A DNA stretch of 50,100 nucleotides from CAIXQW01 sp046049675 (GTDB lineage: Bacteria; Bacteroidota; Bacteroidia; Chitinophagales; Chitinophagaceae). Below are positions 33,801 to 40,871 of this stretch, in pieces; the stretch's first letter is position 1, and every line of letters starts with the position of its first letter. The stretch is from the NCBI GenBank assembly GCA_046049675.1, contig JBJORA010000040.1, forward strand, positions 1 to 50,100, in the 5' to 3' direction. The position numbers and the translations under genes are program-made. Under the pieces are notes generated by a model. It saw only the letters and a program-made list of their open reading frames with translations. It made no database searches and had not been told where the DNA came from.

Positions 33801-34099
33801 GGTTACGCATGGATACATACATTTTTGCTGATGCAGGCGTTGTAAGCCCTACGCCATTTAATGCAGCGCAAATATTTACGCTACAAACGAATACGAATCT
33901 AAGCACCGCTCCACGCCTTCGTGCCGATGCAGGTCTAGGTGCTGCACTAACCATCAAGCAATGGGGACGCTACGAAAAAGCAGAGCCACTTACAATTCGT
34001 ATTGATTGGCCACTATTTGTAAATACCTTACCAAGCGGTTATGCCTATAATTACTTGAGTGCACGTCGTTGGGTTATTGGTGTCAACAGAGCATTTTAG
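30818..34099 (+). CDS. M1-family metallopeptidase with C-terminal barrel-like domain
   Basis: A 1093-residue exported protein. The signal peptide ends LFA/Q (~residue 19). The N-terminal ~600 residues are an M1 (gluzincin) aminopeptidase: substrate-binding GMEYPM in place of the classical GAMEN, zinc site His374-Glu375-x-x-His378 and Glu397 (HEXXH-x18-E). The remaining ~470 residues differ from ordinary M1 enzymes: they are rich in alternating strands and aromatics, contain LNLRGYTGYFA, similar to the LRGY-type motif of Omp85/surface-antigen barrels, and the chain ends in Phe (GVNRAF). The likely picture is a peptidase tethered to the outer membrane by its own barrel. The start at 30818 is set by the signal peptide and promoter; the frame itself extends upstream into ruvB. 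Confidence 0.85.
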   Translation: MRIALVFIALFTTASLFAQSSYQRESRSWHNRKPNAAYWQQDVHYKIDARIDEGEHLIDATEELSYTNNSPDELAFVYFHIYQNAFIKGSYLEQLYQANKVLTYHGKRTGEGMGTVVESVQSNGAPLKTELDNTILKVYLPQPLKPGATTTFTIKFKTYWDNASIRRRMAAYNAYGFAHYNGVHWYPRISVYDKKKGWDTDQHLNKELYGDYGIFEVNLNFPSNYIVEATGQLQNMQEVMPPDLYQKLQIKNFANKPWGEKPSEIIPYKKGERKTWRYRGVNVHDFAFTADPSYRISYDTVYGVQCVAIVQESHASRWQNASEYVTKIIKTFSDDFGMYEYPKIVAADANDGMEYPMITLDGGGDPDYRGLLVHEIGHNWFYGMIGNNETYRAALDEGFTQFLTGWGLRRIDGNVEIATPDSRKYVEKHRHKMEVLDDNFMTRYTSEALRGDDKMLNTHSNDFNSAIAHENGYSNVYFKTATMLNNLQYVLGDSLFLSAMQHYVEKWKFAHPYFEDFREAIIEHTHVDLNWFFDQWLETTKTIDYEVTNVRKSTTSKGAQTVTLTRSGEMQMPIDLTITAKNGSQYSYHIPNTNTFTKRTDATVLPHWYGWHILNPTYSFDVQIPSGIKYVHIDTSARLADVDLANNAFATGFRRNPNTRSEFDYGLRNPPNRRQEVTFWRPDVWWNPIDGAKLGLHAESSYLNTRRKFDASVWFNTHLGVNSARTAEGLGTYTNTNIIDYTFTYETPITKLSKKLNVGMHFRNIDQVNKNSIYFTWTPNAKHAIRLEATNLHRGYRQSFANYEDEWSSYFGSALDTINYMNNFVQLSWNTTVRNLRSTNTIRTAARTSVPAFGGPSYKGFDYAYLQAELIQRRAIKKFDLSWRLFARSGFGSNVPNESALYLAGGNGEEAVENKYTRTAYVSSATYNQTQLNNFSNLHIGGGLNLRGYTGYFAVDADSAGSLYTAYKGNSGAALNAELEFDKYIKFRPKFTRNWLRMDTYIFADAGVVSPTPFNAAQIFTLQTNTNLSTAPRLRADAGLGAALTIKQWGRYEKAEPLTIRIDWPLFVNTLPSGYAYNYLSARRWVIGVNRAF

Positions 34100-34131
34100 G
34101 ATATTCAGCAAGCTTTTTTTCGCAGTTGGAA

Positions 34132-34710
34132 ATTGCACAAAGCGCAACAGAGTAGCCACCAAATTTCAATAAGTTTTTTAGCGCAAGTATTCGCAAAGCA
34201 TCACACCACTACTTAGTTTCCTTAGTGCCTTAGTGGTAAAAAAATATGTTACACCTTGGCGCCCTGCGTGTAACCTTTGTTCTTTGCACTTAGTCATTGC
34301 ACCAAGTGCCACAAAGTAGCTACCAAATTTCAATAAGTTTTTTTAGCGCAGGCATTCGCAAAGCATCACACTACTACTTAGTTTCCTTAGTGCCTTAGTG
34401 GTAAAAAAATATGTTACACCTTGGCGCCCTGCGCGTAACCTTTGTTCTTTGAACTTAGTCATTGCACAAAGCGCAACAGAGTAGCCACCAAATTTCAATA
34501 AGTTTTTTAGCGCAAGTATTCGCAAAGCATCACACTACCACTTAGTTTCCTTAGTGCCTTAGTGGTAAAAAAATATGTTACACCTTGGCGCCCTGCGCGT
34601 AACCTTTGTTCTTTGCACTTAGTCATTGCACAAAGCGCAACAGAGTAGCCACCAAGGTCCACAAAGTTTTTTTGCACTCTTTGCGAAAAACTTCGCGCCC
34701 TTCGCGGTTA
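34132..34710. repeat. 164-165-bp tandem repeat, three full copies plus a partial
   Basis: Units begin with ATTGCACAAAG or a variant at 34132, 34296, 34461 and 34625. Each contains CCAAATTTCAATAAG, CGCAAAGCATCACAC, TTAGTTTCCTTAGTGCCTTAG and the phrase CACCTTGGCGCCCTGCG. The fourth unit diverges after ~25 bases into another common Bacteroidota-like intergenic phrase (TTCGCGCCCTTCGCGG). Copies are about 95% identical by eye. There is no open frame worth calling, and the sequence has no terminal inverted repeats. Confidence 0.88.
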
Positions 34711-34736
34711 AACACACCCAAACCCAAACACAAACC

Positions 34737-34778
34737 CACGCCCTATTCACGCCCTATTCACGCCCTATTCACGCTATT
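34737..34778. repeat. 11-bp minisatellite (CACGCCCTATT)
   Basis: Three perfect 11-bp units at 34737-34769 and a fourth shortened to 9 bp, following a CCCAAA-rich stretch. It lies between the 165-bp repeats and the GNAT gene. Copy number probably varies among strains. Confidence 0.8.
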
Positions 34779-34811
34779 CACTCGCACTATTTAAGTCTTT
34801 GTTTCCTTTGT

Positions 34812-34819
34812 TACCTTTG
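34812..34819 (+). promoter_or_regulatory. Promoter -7 element (TACCTTTG) of the GNAT gene
   Basis: TACCTTTG, 24 nt before the ATG at 34844; unlike most genes here this would give a short leader. Confidence 0.55.
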
Positions 34820-34843
34820 TGGTTGAAGAACCGCACACAATTC

Positions 34844-35305
34844 ATGCAATCGCCATCCATCACCATTCGCCCCGCACAACTTTCCGACTGCCCAGCCATG
34901 ATGCAGTTAATTCGTGAACTAGCACTGTACGAGCGTGCACCTGAGCAAGTTACAGTTAGCATGGAAACCTTTATTGAAAGTGGTTTTGGCGCATCGCCTG
35001 TTTATTGGGCATTTGTTGCAGAAAAAGACGATGCTATCGTTGGCTTTGCACTTTGCTACATACGTTACAGCACATGGAAAGGTCCACGCTGCTACTTGGA
35101 AGACATCATCGTTACAGAAGAACATCGCGGCGCAGGCATTGGCAAATTGTTGATGGACGAAGTTATACGCGATGCAAAAGAAAAGCAATTCACGGCTGTG
35201 GTATGGCAAGTACTCGAGTGGAACGAACCTGCAATCAACTTCTACAAAAGATACAAAGCCAATTTTGATGCAGAATGGGTTAACTGTGCTGTAGAACTAC
35301 AATAA
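34844..35305 (+). CDS. GNAT acetyltransferase, SSAT/thialysine-acetyltransferase-like
   Basis: A 153-residue GNAT enzyme. The acetyl-CoA loop is VTEEHRGAGIGKLLM with the preceding strand CYLEDII, the combination typical of the eukaryotic-like SSAT (spermidine/spermine or thialysine N-acetyltransferase) group. The end WNEPAINFYKRYKANFD is the conserved family closure. Substrate is probably a small amine or amino acid; not certain. ATG at 34844 is chosen because it gives the domain's usual start (ITIRPAQLSDCPAMMQLI); the frame extends upstream into the repeat region. Confidence 0.9.
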   Translation: MQSPSITIRPAQLSDCPAMMQLIRELALYERAPEQVTVSMETFIESGFGASPVYWAFVAEKDDAIVGFALCYIRYSTWKGPRCYLEDIIVTEEHRGAGIGKLLMDEVIRDAKEKQFTAVVWQVLEWNEPAINFYKRYKANFDAEWVNCAVELQ

Positions 35306-35344
35306 ATAGAATTGCTGTAGCTTCGTTGCAAATATTTGAACGTA

Positions 35345-36142
35345 ATGCAACAAGAATATATACAAGCCAACCTTCAACATTGGAATAGCAATGTGCAAGC
35401 GCATATCGATTCTGCATTTTACGACATGCCCGCTTTTTTACAAGGCAAGAATATGTTGCGCGACATCGAGCTTGCTTTATTGGGCGATGTAAAAGGTAAA
35501 CGCATATTGCATTTGCAATGTCATTTTGGGCAAGACAGCATTTGTCTGGCACGCATGGGCGCAAGTGTTGTTGGCATAGACTTTAGTGAAGAAGCCATTA
35601 AGCAAGCCAATGCGCTAGCACAACAGTTACAAGTAGATGCACAATTCATTCAGTGCGATGTGTACGATACTTTGCAGTATATCAACGAACAGTTTGACAT
35701 GGTGTTTACCAGTTACGGCACCATAGGGTGGCTGCCTAACTTACAACCTTGGGCTCATGTGGTTGCCAATGCACTAAAGCCGGGAGCTAGATTTGTATTT
35801 GTAGAATTTCATCCTGTGATGTGGATGTACGACAACGACTTTACCAAGCCTACCTACTGCTACAACAGGGCCGAAGCAATAGTAGAAACAAGCTCTGGCA
35901 GTTACGCCAATAAAGATGCAACGCAGCAAACATCCTGCATCACCTGGAATCATGGCATTGGCGAGGTTGTTACAGCATTACTAGCAGAAGGGCTACAACT
36001 CACGCATATGCAAGAATATACTTACGCTCCTTACAATTGTTTCGCACACAGTAAGCAAATTGCAGAAAATAAATTTATTGTAGAACACTTTGGTGAAGTT
36101 ATGCCGCTTACATATAGTTTGGCTTGTCTAAAGGTTATTTAA
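35345..36142 (+). CDS. Class I SAM-dependent methyltransferase
   Basis: A 265-residue Rossmann-fold methyltransferase. Motif I is ILHLQCHFGQDSICLARMG, with the acidic end of strand 2 in VVGIDFSEEAI and motif II around FDMVFTSYGTIGWL. The FGQD form of the glycine loop and the HPVMWM segment occur in a widespread but uncharacterised bacterial group. Substrate unknown. The ATG at 35345 is preceded by AATATTTG (35331-35338), a one-mismatch -7 element ending 6 nt upstream. Neighbouring GNAT gene lies 39 bp upstream. Confidence 0.88.
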   Translation: MQQEYIQANLQHWNSNVQAHIDSAFYDMPAFLQGKNMLRDIELALLGDVKGKRILHLQCHFGQDSICLARMGASVVGIDFSEEAIKQANALAQQLQVDAQFIQCDVYDTLQYINEQFDMVFTSYGTIGWLPNLQPWAHVVANALKPGARFVFVEFHPVMWMYDNDFTKPTYCYNRAEAIVETSSGSYANKDATQQTSCITWNHGIGEVVTALLAEGLQLTHMQEYTYAPYNCFAHSKQIAENKFIVEHFGEVMPLTYSLACLKVI

Positions 36143-36351
36143 TGGACAATGAATAATTGATAATTGACAATGGATAGTTGAAAATGGATAATGTTTGCTC
36201 TCCTATAAAATTAACAATCAACAATCAACAATTGAACAATTCAACAATTGAACAATTCAACAATTGCAACAGCCCTTTGCGACGCAGAAGCATTAGGGAT
36301 GTGCATCCCGCCCAAAGCGGGACAACAGTTTAGCAATGCAACCAACCATCC
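36143..36351. repeat. Intergenic repeat block downstream of the methyltransferase
   Basis: Begins with TGGATAATG/GATAATTG-type simple repeats, then CAACAATTGAACAATT repeats, then a ~67-bp element (36261-36327) reading CAATTGCAACAGCCCTTTGC...GCATTAGGGATGTGCATCC with a hairpin TCCCGC-N5-GCGGGA. A close copy of the element and of the CAATTG repeats occurs on the other side of the GT39 gene. Confidence 0.75.
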
Positions 36352-37803
36352 TCAATACAAGCTATCCTTAATCACATACAAATACTTATACGCTTTATGT
36401 TCCTGCGACAATTCGTAGCCAGGTCTATCCATAAAGGCTGCAATCCAAACCTCTTGTTTTTCTAAACTATCTAGTGTTGCTCTACTTGGCGGGTATTGAT
36501 TAGCAATAAGTCGTCTGTTATAATACTCAACATCTATATCATTAAACGGCGGCATGTTAAATACGATATTAATATTACTTGGTATACGCTGTTCAAGGTT
36601 TTGGTAATATTTGCTATTATGTATCGCCTGTTTGCGTATGGGGTCATTGCCATGTTTATCCTTACTATTACGTGGATTATTGATTACGAATAATATGGGT
36701 AGTACAAGTAAATAAGACCATGGTTTGAATTTCAAAAACTTCAATCCTTCAAAAACCGCAAGAGCCGCAAAAATGAAACCAATAGGCGCTACAATAAATA
36801 CATAAGTAGACATTCTTGTTTGCACAATTATAGAAAAGAACGCGTACACCAAAACATAGCTTAGCGTTAGCATCCAAGCAAGTGTTTTGTTGTAGCTGTC
36901 GCGATACTTAGTTGCTAGCATAATTCCTACAAGCATTAATATCCATATACCGTTGCCATAGTACACATCGAATCTTTCAACATAAAACAATGGGGTAGTT
37001 TTATGTCCCTCTAAAGTCTGTGTTACATGCTTGGCATTGTAAGCAAATTCGTATACTGCCTCTTTATTAAATCGCGAAAGGATATATAGCTGCCAAGGCG
37101 CTGCCACGGCAATACAAACAAGTAAGCTTTTTATGGTATCGCCCGCTACTTGCCAATTTTTGCTTTGCCTTAATTGAAGCAATGCATAGATACCCATTGG
37201 CGCAAATACGAGTAAACCGACCAGCCACTTATTAAGTATCGCCGCGCCTGCGAAAATGCCAATCAGATAAACCCACTTTCGCGCATGACTGCTAGCAACA
37301 TACTCGCACAAAGCCCATAAGCTGGCGCCCACATAAAAGCAAAAGGCTATATCGTTATGATCCATGCCCAAATAGCCGCTCGTAAGCTCTAATTGGTAAT
37401 GCGACACCGCATAAAACAAACTTGCAAGTAGCGCTAAACGAACTTCTTTTGTGTACAAGAGCGCCATTCTGTAAATCATTGGCAAAAGCAAAGTGCCCAT
37501 TAATACACTAGGGTAGCGCACTGCATAGGCAGTATAGCCAAAGAGTTTTATACTCAGCGCCATTTGCCACATAAACAGTGGTTGTTTATGCACCCATATA
37601 TGATTGCAACACCATAAAGTGTAATCGTGTCCATAAAGTGTATTCCGATGCAGCAGTGGCATTAGTGGGTTGCTTGCAAAATTACTTGCCACCAATGCAT
37701 GAAACTTCTCGTCCCAGCCATGTAAAAACGGATCCAGATGCGCATAAAATATGCGTAAAGCAAAGCCAAGCACAATTATGCCTATCAGCCGTTTATCCTT
37801 CAC
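36352..37803 (-). CDS. GT39/PMT_2-type membrane glycosyltransferase
   Basis: A 483-residue polytopic protein with about ten to twelve membrane helices. The first periplasmic loop holds HGWDEKFHALVASNF, the position of the catalytic Asp in GT39/ArnT-like (dolichyl-phosphate mannosyltransferase) enzymes, and further on LFMWQMALSIKLFGYTAYAVRYPSVL is the typical PMT_2 segment. Such enzymes move a sugar from a polyprenyl-phosphate donor to a lipid, glycan or protein outside the membrane. The start is a GTG at 37801-37803 with TACCTTG just upstream. The gene stands alone between two copies of a dispersed repeat, so gain or loss as a unit is possible. Acceptor unknown. Confidence 0.85.
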   Translation of the reverse strand: MKDKRLIGIIVLGFALRIFYAHLDPFLHGWDEKFHALVASNFASNPLMPLLHRNTLYGHDYTLWCCNHIWVHKQPLFMWQMALSIKLFGYTAYAVRYPSVLMGTLLLPMIYRMALLYTKEVRLALLASLFYAVSHYQLELTSGYLGMDHNDIAFCFYVGASLWALCEYVASSHARKWVYLIGIFAGAAILNKWLVGLLVFAPMGIYALLQLRQSKNWQVAGDTIKSLLVCIAVAAPWQLYILSRFNKEAVYEFAYNAKHVTQTLEGHKTTPLFYVERFDVYYGNGIWILMLVGIMLATKYRDSYNKTLAWMLTLSYVLVYAFFSIIVQTRMSTYVFIVAPIGFIFAALAVFEGLKFLKFKPWSYLLVLPILFVINNPRNSKDKHGNDPIRKQAIHNSKYYQNLEQRIPSNINIVFNMPPFNDIDVEYYNRRLIANQYPPSRATLDSLEKQEVWIAAFMDRPGYELSQEHKAYKYLYVIKDSLY

Positions 37804-38165
37804 ACTAGCAAGGTAAATAATTTAGTTAATGGATAATGGAAAATTGATAATGGAAAATGTATCAATCCCTAAATATTACGCTCCACTATAACCATTGCAG
37901 TCTGAATAGACTCTTTGAAAAAAGTGCAATAGTACTTTGCCGTGAAAAAGCATTAAGGATGTGCACTTGCACTAACTGGACAACAAGCAACCATTCAACA
38001 ATTGAATAATTCAACAATTCAACAATTGCAACAGCCCTTTGCGACGTTGAAGCATTAGGGATATACATCCCGCCTTTGTGGGACAGCACTCACCCATTCA
38101 ACAATTGAACAATATAGCAATACAACAATATAGCAATTCAACAATATAGCAATTCAACAATACCC
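37804..38165. repeat. Intergenic repeat block upstream of the GT39 gene
   Basis: Holds TGGATAATGG/GATAATGG simple repeats near 37830-37860; a diverged element copy at 37931-37987 (GCATTAAGGATGTGCAC); CAATTGAATAATTCAACAATT repeats; a close element copy at 38023-38087 (CAATTGCAACAGCCCTTTGC...GCATTAGGGATATACATCC) whose hairpin TCCCGC-N4-GTGGGA keeps pairing through a G-T wobble; and an AATATAGCAATTCAAC repeat up to 38162. No gene seen. Confidence 0.75.
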
Positions 38166-39242
38166 CTAGTAAACCTTCACCACCAATACAAACTCCTTCA
38201 ACATTTTCAGTTGCTCGCTTTGGCTCAGGCTTGGCATTTTGCTGCTAGGGTTTAGCTTAAGGCTATCTACATCATTCAAGTATTGTTTTAACTTACTGCT
38301 CTTCAAAGCATAAGTAATACCCACGCCAATACTTTCTTTGCTATTAATTACGGCAATTACATTGCCCTTAGCATCAAACACAGGGCTACCACTTACACCA
38401 GGGCCACTTGGCAGCTCTAATTGGTAGCGGCTACTATCGTCATCTCGGCCACTTTCGCTACTGATATAGCCGCGGTTGTACACAATACTATTTTTAGGAT
38501 AACCAACAGTAAATACATTCTCAGCCATATTGCTTGTATAGTTACCTACCGTATAAGGCACATCATACACCTTACTAAAGCGCACCTCGTCGTCTATTAC
38601 TTTTAGTACCGCCACATCCAACTCACGATTAATGCTTACCACTTTAGCCTTATGGCCAATATTATCTGCGGTAAATATATAAGCCTGACTGCCCTTGTCT
38701 ACCACGTGTGCGTTAGTAATAGCATAGCCATTATTATTTAATGCAAAGCATGTTCCGGCGCTACGCTCATCACCCTCTGGCTGCTCTGGTATAATTTGTT
38801 CAAACTTACTATCAAGTGCATTTTGCTTTACAGCAATCGCATTCACGTCCTTTTTTGTTTTGCGATAAAGCTCCTGCATTTGACTCGTCATCGCACGCTG
38901 ATAATAGTTCTTAGTAAACATCGCAGTACCAACGCTTGCTAGCACAGCCACACTTGCAGCTACGCTTGCAATTTTCCAATACTTATTTACATGCACCTGC
39001 ATGCTATTGCTAATACGTTTTACCATACCGCTTTGCTCAGCCTTAATGCTAGCAAGCTGTGTTTGCACCAATTGCTTAGCTGCTTGGTGATTCACCATGC
39101 GTACAAAAGCTTTGTGCTCGCGGTACAAGCGGCGTAGCTCAGCACTATCTTCAAGGCTTGCCTCAAAGTGCTCGCGCTCCTCCACACTCATCTCGCCGAG
39201 GTGGTAGCGCTCTATCCATTCTTGTATTTGTTCGTTATTCAT
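38166..39242 (-). CDS. Anti-sigma-like membrane protein fused to a trypsin-like serine protease
   Basis: A 358-residue protein. Residues 1-85 are cytoplasmic and resemble an anti-sigma N terminus (EWIERYHLGEMSVEEREHFE, with the GEMS...EREHFE zinc-less pattern). One membrane helix spans ~91-109. The periplasmic part is a chymotrypsin-fold protease with His179 (TNAHVV), Asp209 (ELDVAVLKV) and Ser284 (GPGVSGSPVF), like DegP without a PDZ domain. The ATG at 39242 overlaps the end of the sigma factor gene by 8 nt, so the two are co-translated. It probably holds the sigma factor at the membrane, with the protease domain acting on itself or on a signal substrate; this is inference. A longer reading frame upstream lies in the sigma gene. 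Confidence 0.82.
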   Translation of the reverse strand: MNNEQIQEWIERYHLGEMSVEEREHFEASLEDSAELRRLYREHKAFVRMVNHQAAKQLVQTQLASIKAEQSGMVKRISNSMQVHVNKYWKIASVAASVAVLASVGTAMFTKNYYQRAMTSQMQELYRKTKKDVNAIAVKQNALDSKFEQIIPEQPEGDERSAGTCFALNNNGYAITNAHVVDKGSQAYIFTADNIGHKAKVVSINRELDVAVLKVIDDEVRFSKVYDVPYTVGNYTSNMAENVFTVGYPKNSIVYNRGYISSESGRDDDSSRYQLELPSGPGVSGSPVFDAKGNVIAVINSKESIGVGITYALKSSKLKQYLNDVDSLKLNPSSKMPSLSQSEQLKMLKEFVLVVKVY

Positions 39243-39846
39243 TCTCTTTTTTGTTTTTGCCAAATGCAGGCCTTGAGCTTGCACTTGTTTTGTCAAAAAA
39301 TATTTTCTTCAACCTTGTTAGGCATTTATACTTCTGGGTTTTTGCATTATCAGCATTAGTGTAACCATAGTCTTCACTTATCTGCTGCATGCTCTTGCCT
39401 TCAAAATAAAAAGCCTTCATCAACGATGCGCAAGGTTCACCTAGGTCAACCAAGCTATGTTGTAGTGCGTTCAGGTCGGTTTCCTTTTGCAAAAAATCCG
39501 CCACATCCAATTGTACATCAGCCGTATTATCTAGCTCCTCGTCAAGCGTGGTTGTGTAACGTGTTCTGGTTTTCTTTAGCCAAAGATTACGCGCTACACT
39601 AGTGATATACGTATTGATGCGGCATTGCAAGTAAATGCCCTCACCACTGCATTTTTCGTAGAACAAAGTGGCAGCTTCCTGAAAAACGTCCCAAGCCTCA
39701 TCCTCGTCGCCTTGCATCTTTATTACCATCTTCTTCGTGGTAACAAAGCAATGCTTATACAACCATTCCAAGCCTTGTTTATCGCCACGAGCTATCGCCT
39801 CAAGTATCGGCTGTTCGTCGCTATACGATGTCAGTAGCACCATCAT
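39235..39846 (-). CDS. ECF-type RNA polymerase sigma factor
   Basis: A 203-residue sigma-70 family protein of the extracytoplasmic function type. Region 2 runs over ~20-90 (LEWLYKHCFVTTKKMVIKM, DEAWDVFQEAATLFYEK, INTYITSVARNLWLKK); region 4 over ~125-190 (SLMKAFYFEGKSMQQISEDYGYTNADNAKTQKYKCLTRLKK). It directs transcription in response to an envelope signal, controlled by the product of the overlapping downstream gene. Start at 39846, or one codon later at 39843; both are ATG. Its target promoters are not apparent in the window. Confidence 0.92.
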   Translation of the reverse strand: MMVLLTSYSDEQPILEAIARGDKQGLEWLYKHCFVTTKKMVIKMQGDEDEAWDVFQEAATLFYEKCSGEGIYLQCRINTYITSVARNLWLKKTRTRYTTTLDEELDNTADVQLDVADFLQKETDLNALQHSLVDLGEPCASLMKAFYFEGKSMQQISEDYGYTNADNAKTQKYKCLTRLKKIFFDKTSASSRPAFGKNKKENE

Positions 39847-40220
39847 TAATGCTCAAAGTTGCAAAAAGTAACCGTCACTTCCTTAACATTCACCTTAAAT
39901 TTTACCTAAGAGCTTGATTATGTGTGGTTTTTATTTTTTTTTAATGGGGCAACTGCCAGGCTTTTTTGGGCCTGTCACCGCGCTATTCGTTGCAAGTGTC
40001 CGCCCTGCTGGCGGCCAGCTTTCCACTGCTATCGCTGTTGCAGCCTAGGTTCAGCATTGCTACGTACAAAAAGCCAGTGTTACAAACAATTGATATACAA
40101 TTATTTATAAACAGTCTACAGGCAAAAAAAACTTTTTTTGATTTTTGCAGTAATTTTTGGGTTACCTTTTATTTCCTTCTGGTATTAATGGCATAACAAT
40201 TAAAAATTAAAGTAAAAGAA
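39847..40220. other. Intergenic region with a GC-rich dispersed-repeat-like island
   Basis: Holds the divergent upstream regions of the sigma factor and the first small lipoprotein. Between ~39950 and 40065 there is a GC-rich island that differs sharply from its AT-rich flanks and contains a CCGCC-N5-GGCGG hairpin at 40000-40014. It resembles, from memory, intergenic repeats in other Bacteroidota; no gene is visible in it. The lipoprotein promoter region begins near 40160. Confidence 0.55.
40163..40170 (+). promoter_or_regulatory. Candidate -7 element (TACCTTTT) of the first small lipoprotein gene
   Basis: TACCTTTT sits in a block (GGTTACCTTTT, then GTATTAATGG at 40182) that recurs with the same spacing before the second lipoprotein gene. 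It lies 50 nt before the ATG at 40221. Confidence 0.5.
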
Positions 40221-40595
40221 ATGAAAAATGTTTTGAAAGTAAGCGTATTCGCTTTGGCATTGGGTGTATTTGCAAGCTGCGGCGAGACTGCTAACGAGGC
40301 TTCAACAACAACTCCTGCAGAAACAACAACTGCAACTCCTGCTGGCGATAGCGCTACAAACGCTGCTGCAACTGCAACTGGTGCTGCTAACGCTGCTGCT
40401 GGTGCTGCAACTGCTGCTGGTGCTGCTGCTGTAGAAGGTGCTAAGGATGCTGCTGGTAAGGTTGTAGACGGTGCTGCTAACGCTGCTAACGCTGCTGCTG
40501 GTGCTGCTAAAGAAGCTGGTGCTAAGGCTGTTGAAGCTGGTGCTAAAGCTGTAGAAGCTACTAAAGATGCTGCTGCAGATGCTACAAAGAAGTAA
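40221..40595 (+). CDS. Small Ala-rich lipoprotein with LEA-like repeats
   Basis: A 124-residue lipoprotein with lipid Cys20 in FASCGE. The mature part starts with Thr/Ala/Pro-rich linker, then is almost pure Ala/Gly/Lys/Glu/Asp/Val repeats such as GAKAVEAGAKAVEATKDAA, in a 7- to 11-residue register that predicts long amphipathic helix as in LEA-type or apolipoprotein-like proteins. Codons are dominated by GCT. Function unknown; an envelope-spacer or stress-protective role is a guess. It is a paralogue of the gene at 40872 in signal sequence and promoter, and is closed by a strong terminator. Confidence 0.82.
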   Translation: MKNVLKVSVFALALGVFASCGETANEASTTTPAETTTATPAGDSATNAAATATGAANAAAGAATAAGAAAVEGAKDAAGKVVDGAANAANAAAGAAKEAGAKAVEAGAKAVEATKDAAADATKK

Positions 40596-40632
40596 TTCTT
40601 AATAAAACAAAGCAAAGCAAAAAGTAATAAGG

Positions 40633-40662
40633 GCCGCATTCTCACGATTGCGGCTTTTTTTT
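40633..40662 (+). terminator. Rho-independent terminator of the first small lipoprotein gene
   Basis: GCCGCA and TGCGGC arms around a 10-nt loop, followed by eight T residues. Confidence 0.75.
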
Positions 40663-40816
40663 GCACATGCTCTTACCTGCATCTGGCTTTTAATATCTTG
40701 ATGCTGCTGCAGATTGCCTTTGTTTACTAATCTCTTTACTTCTAACCCCACATTTCCTCATAACCATTTTTGAGAAACTTTGATGTATTCACCAAAAATT
40801 CACCTAAATACACGGT

Positions 40817-40824
40817 TACCTTTT
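40817..40824 (+). promoter_or_regulatory. Candidate -7 element (TACCTTTT) of the second small lipoprotein gene
   Basis: Same element and layout as at 40163 (GGTTACCTTTT, GTATTAATGG about 20 nt after the block start, then an AAAAATTAA run), 47 nt before the ATG at 40872. Confidence 0.5.
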
Positions 40825-40871
40825 GTTCAAAGCAGTATTAATGGTAATTACATTCAAAAATTAAGTAAAAA

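Noticed and set aside
34132..34710. Possible CRISPR array
   Set aside because: The unit is 164-165 bp and wholly repeated without unique spacers, and no cas gene is present.
34606..34826. Short frames in the tandem repeat block (for example 34606-34794)
   Set aside because: They run across repeat units and a minisatellite; such frames commonly arise from Bacteroidota intergenic repeats and show no protein features.
40169..40666. Ala/Ser-rich frame opposite the first small lipoprotein
   Set aside because: Antisense reading of GCT-rich repeat codons; the plus-strand frame has a clear lipoprotein signal and terminator.
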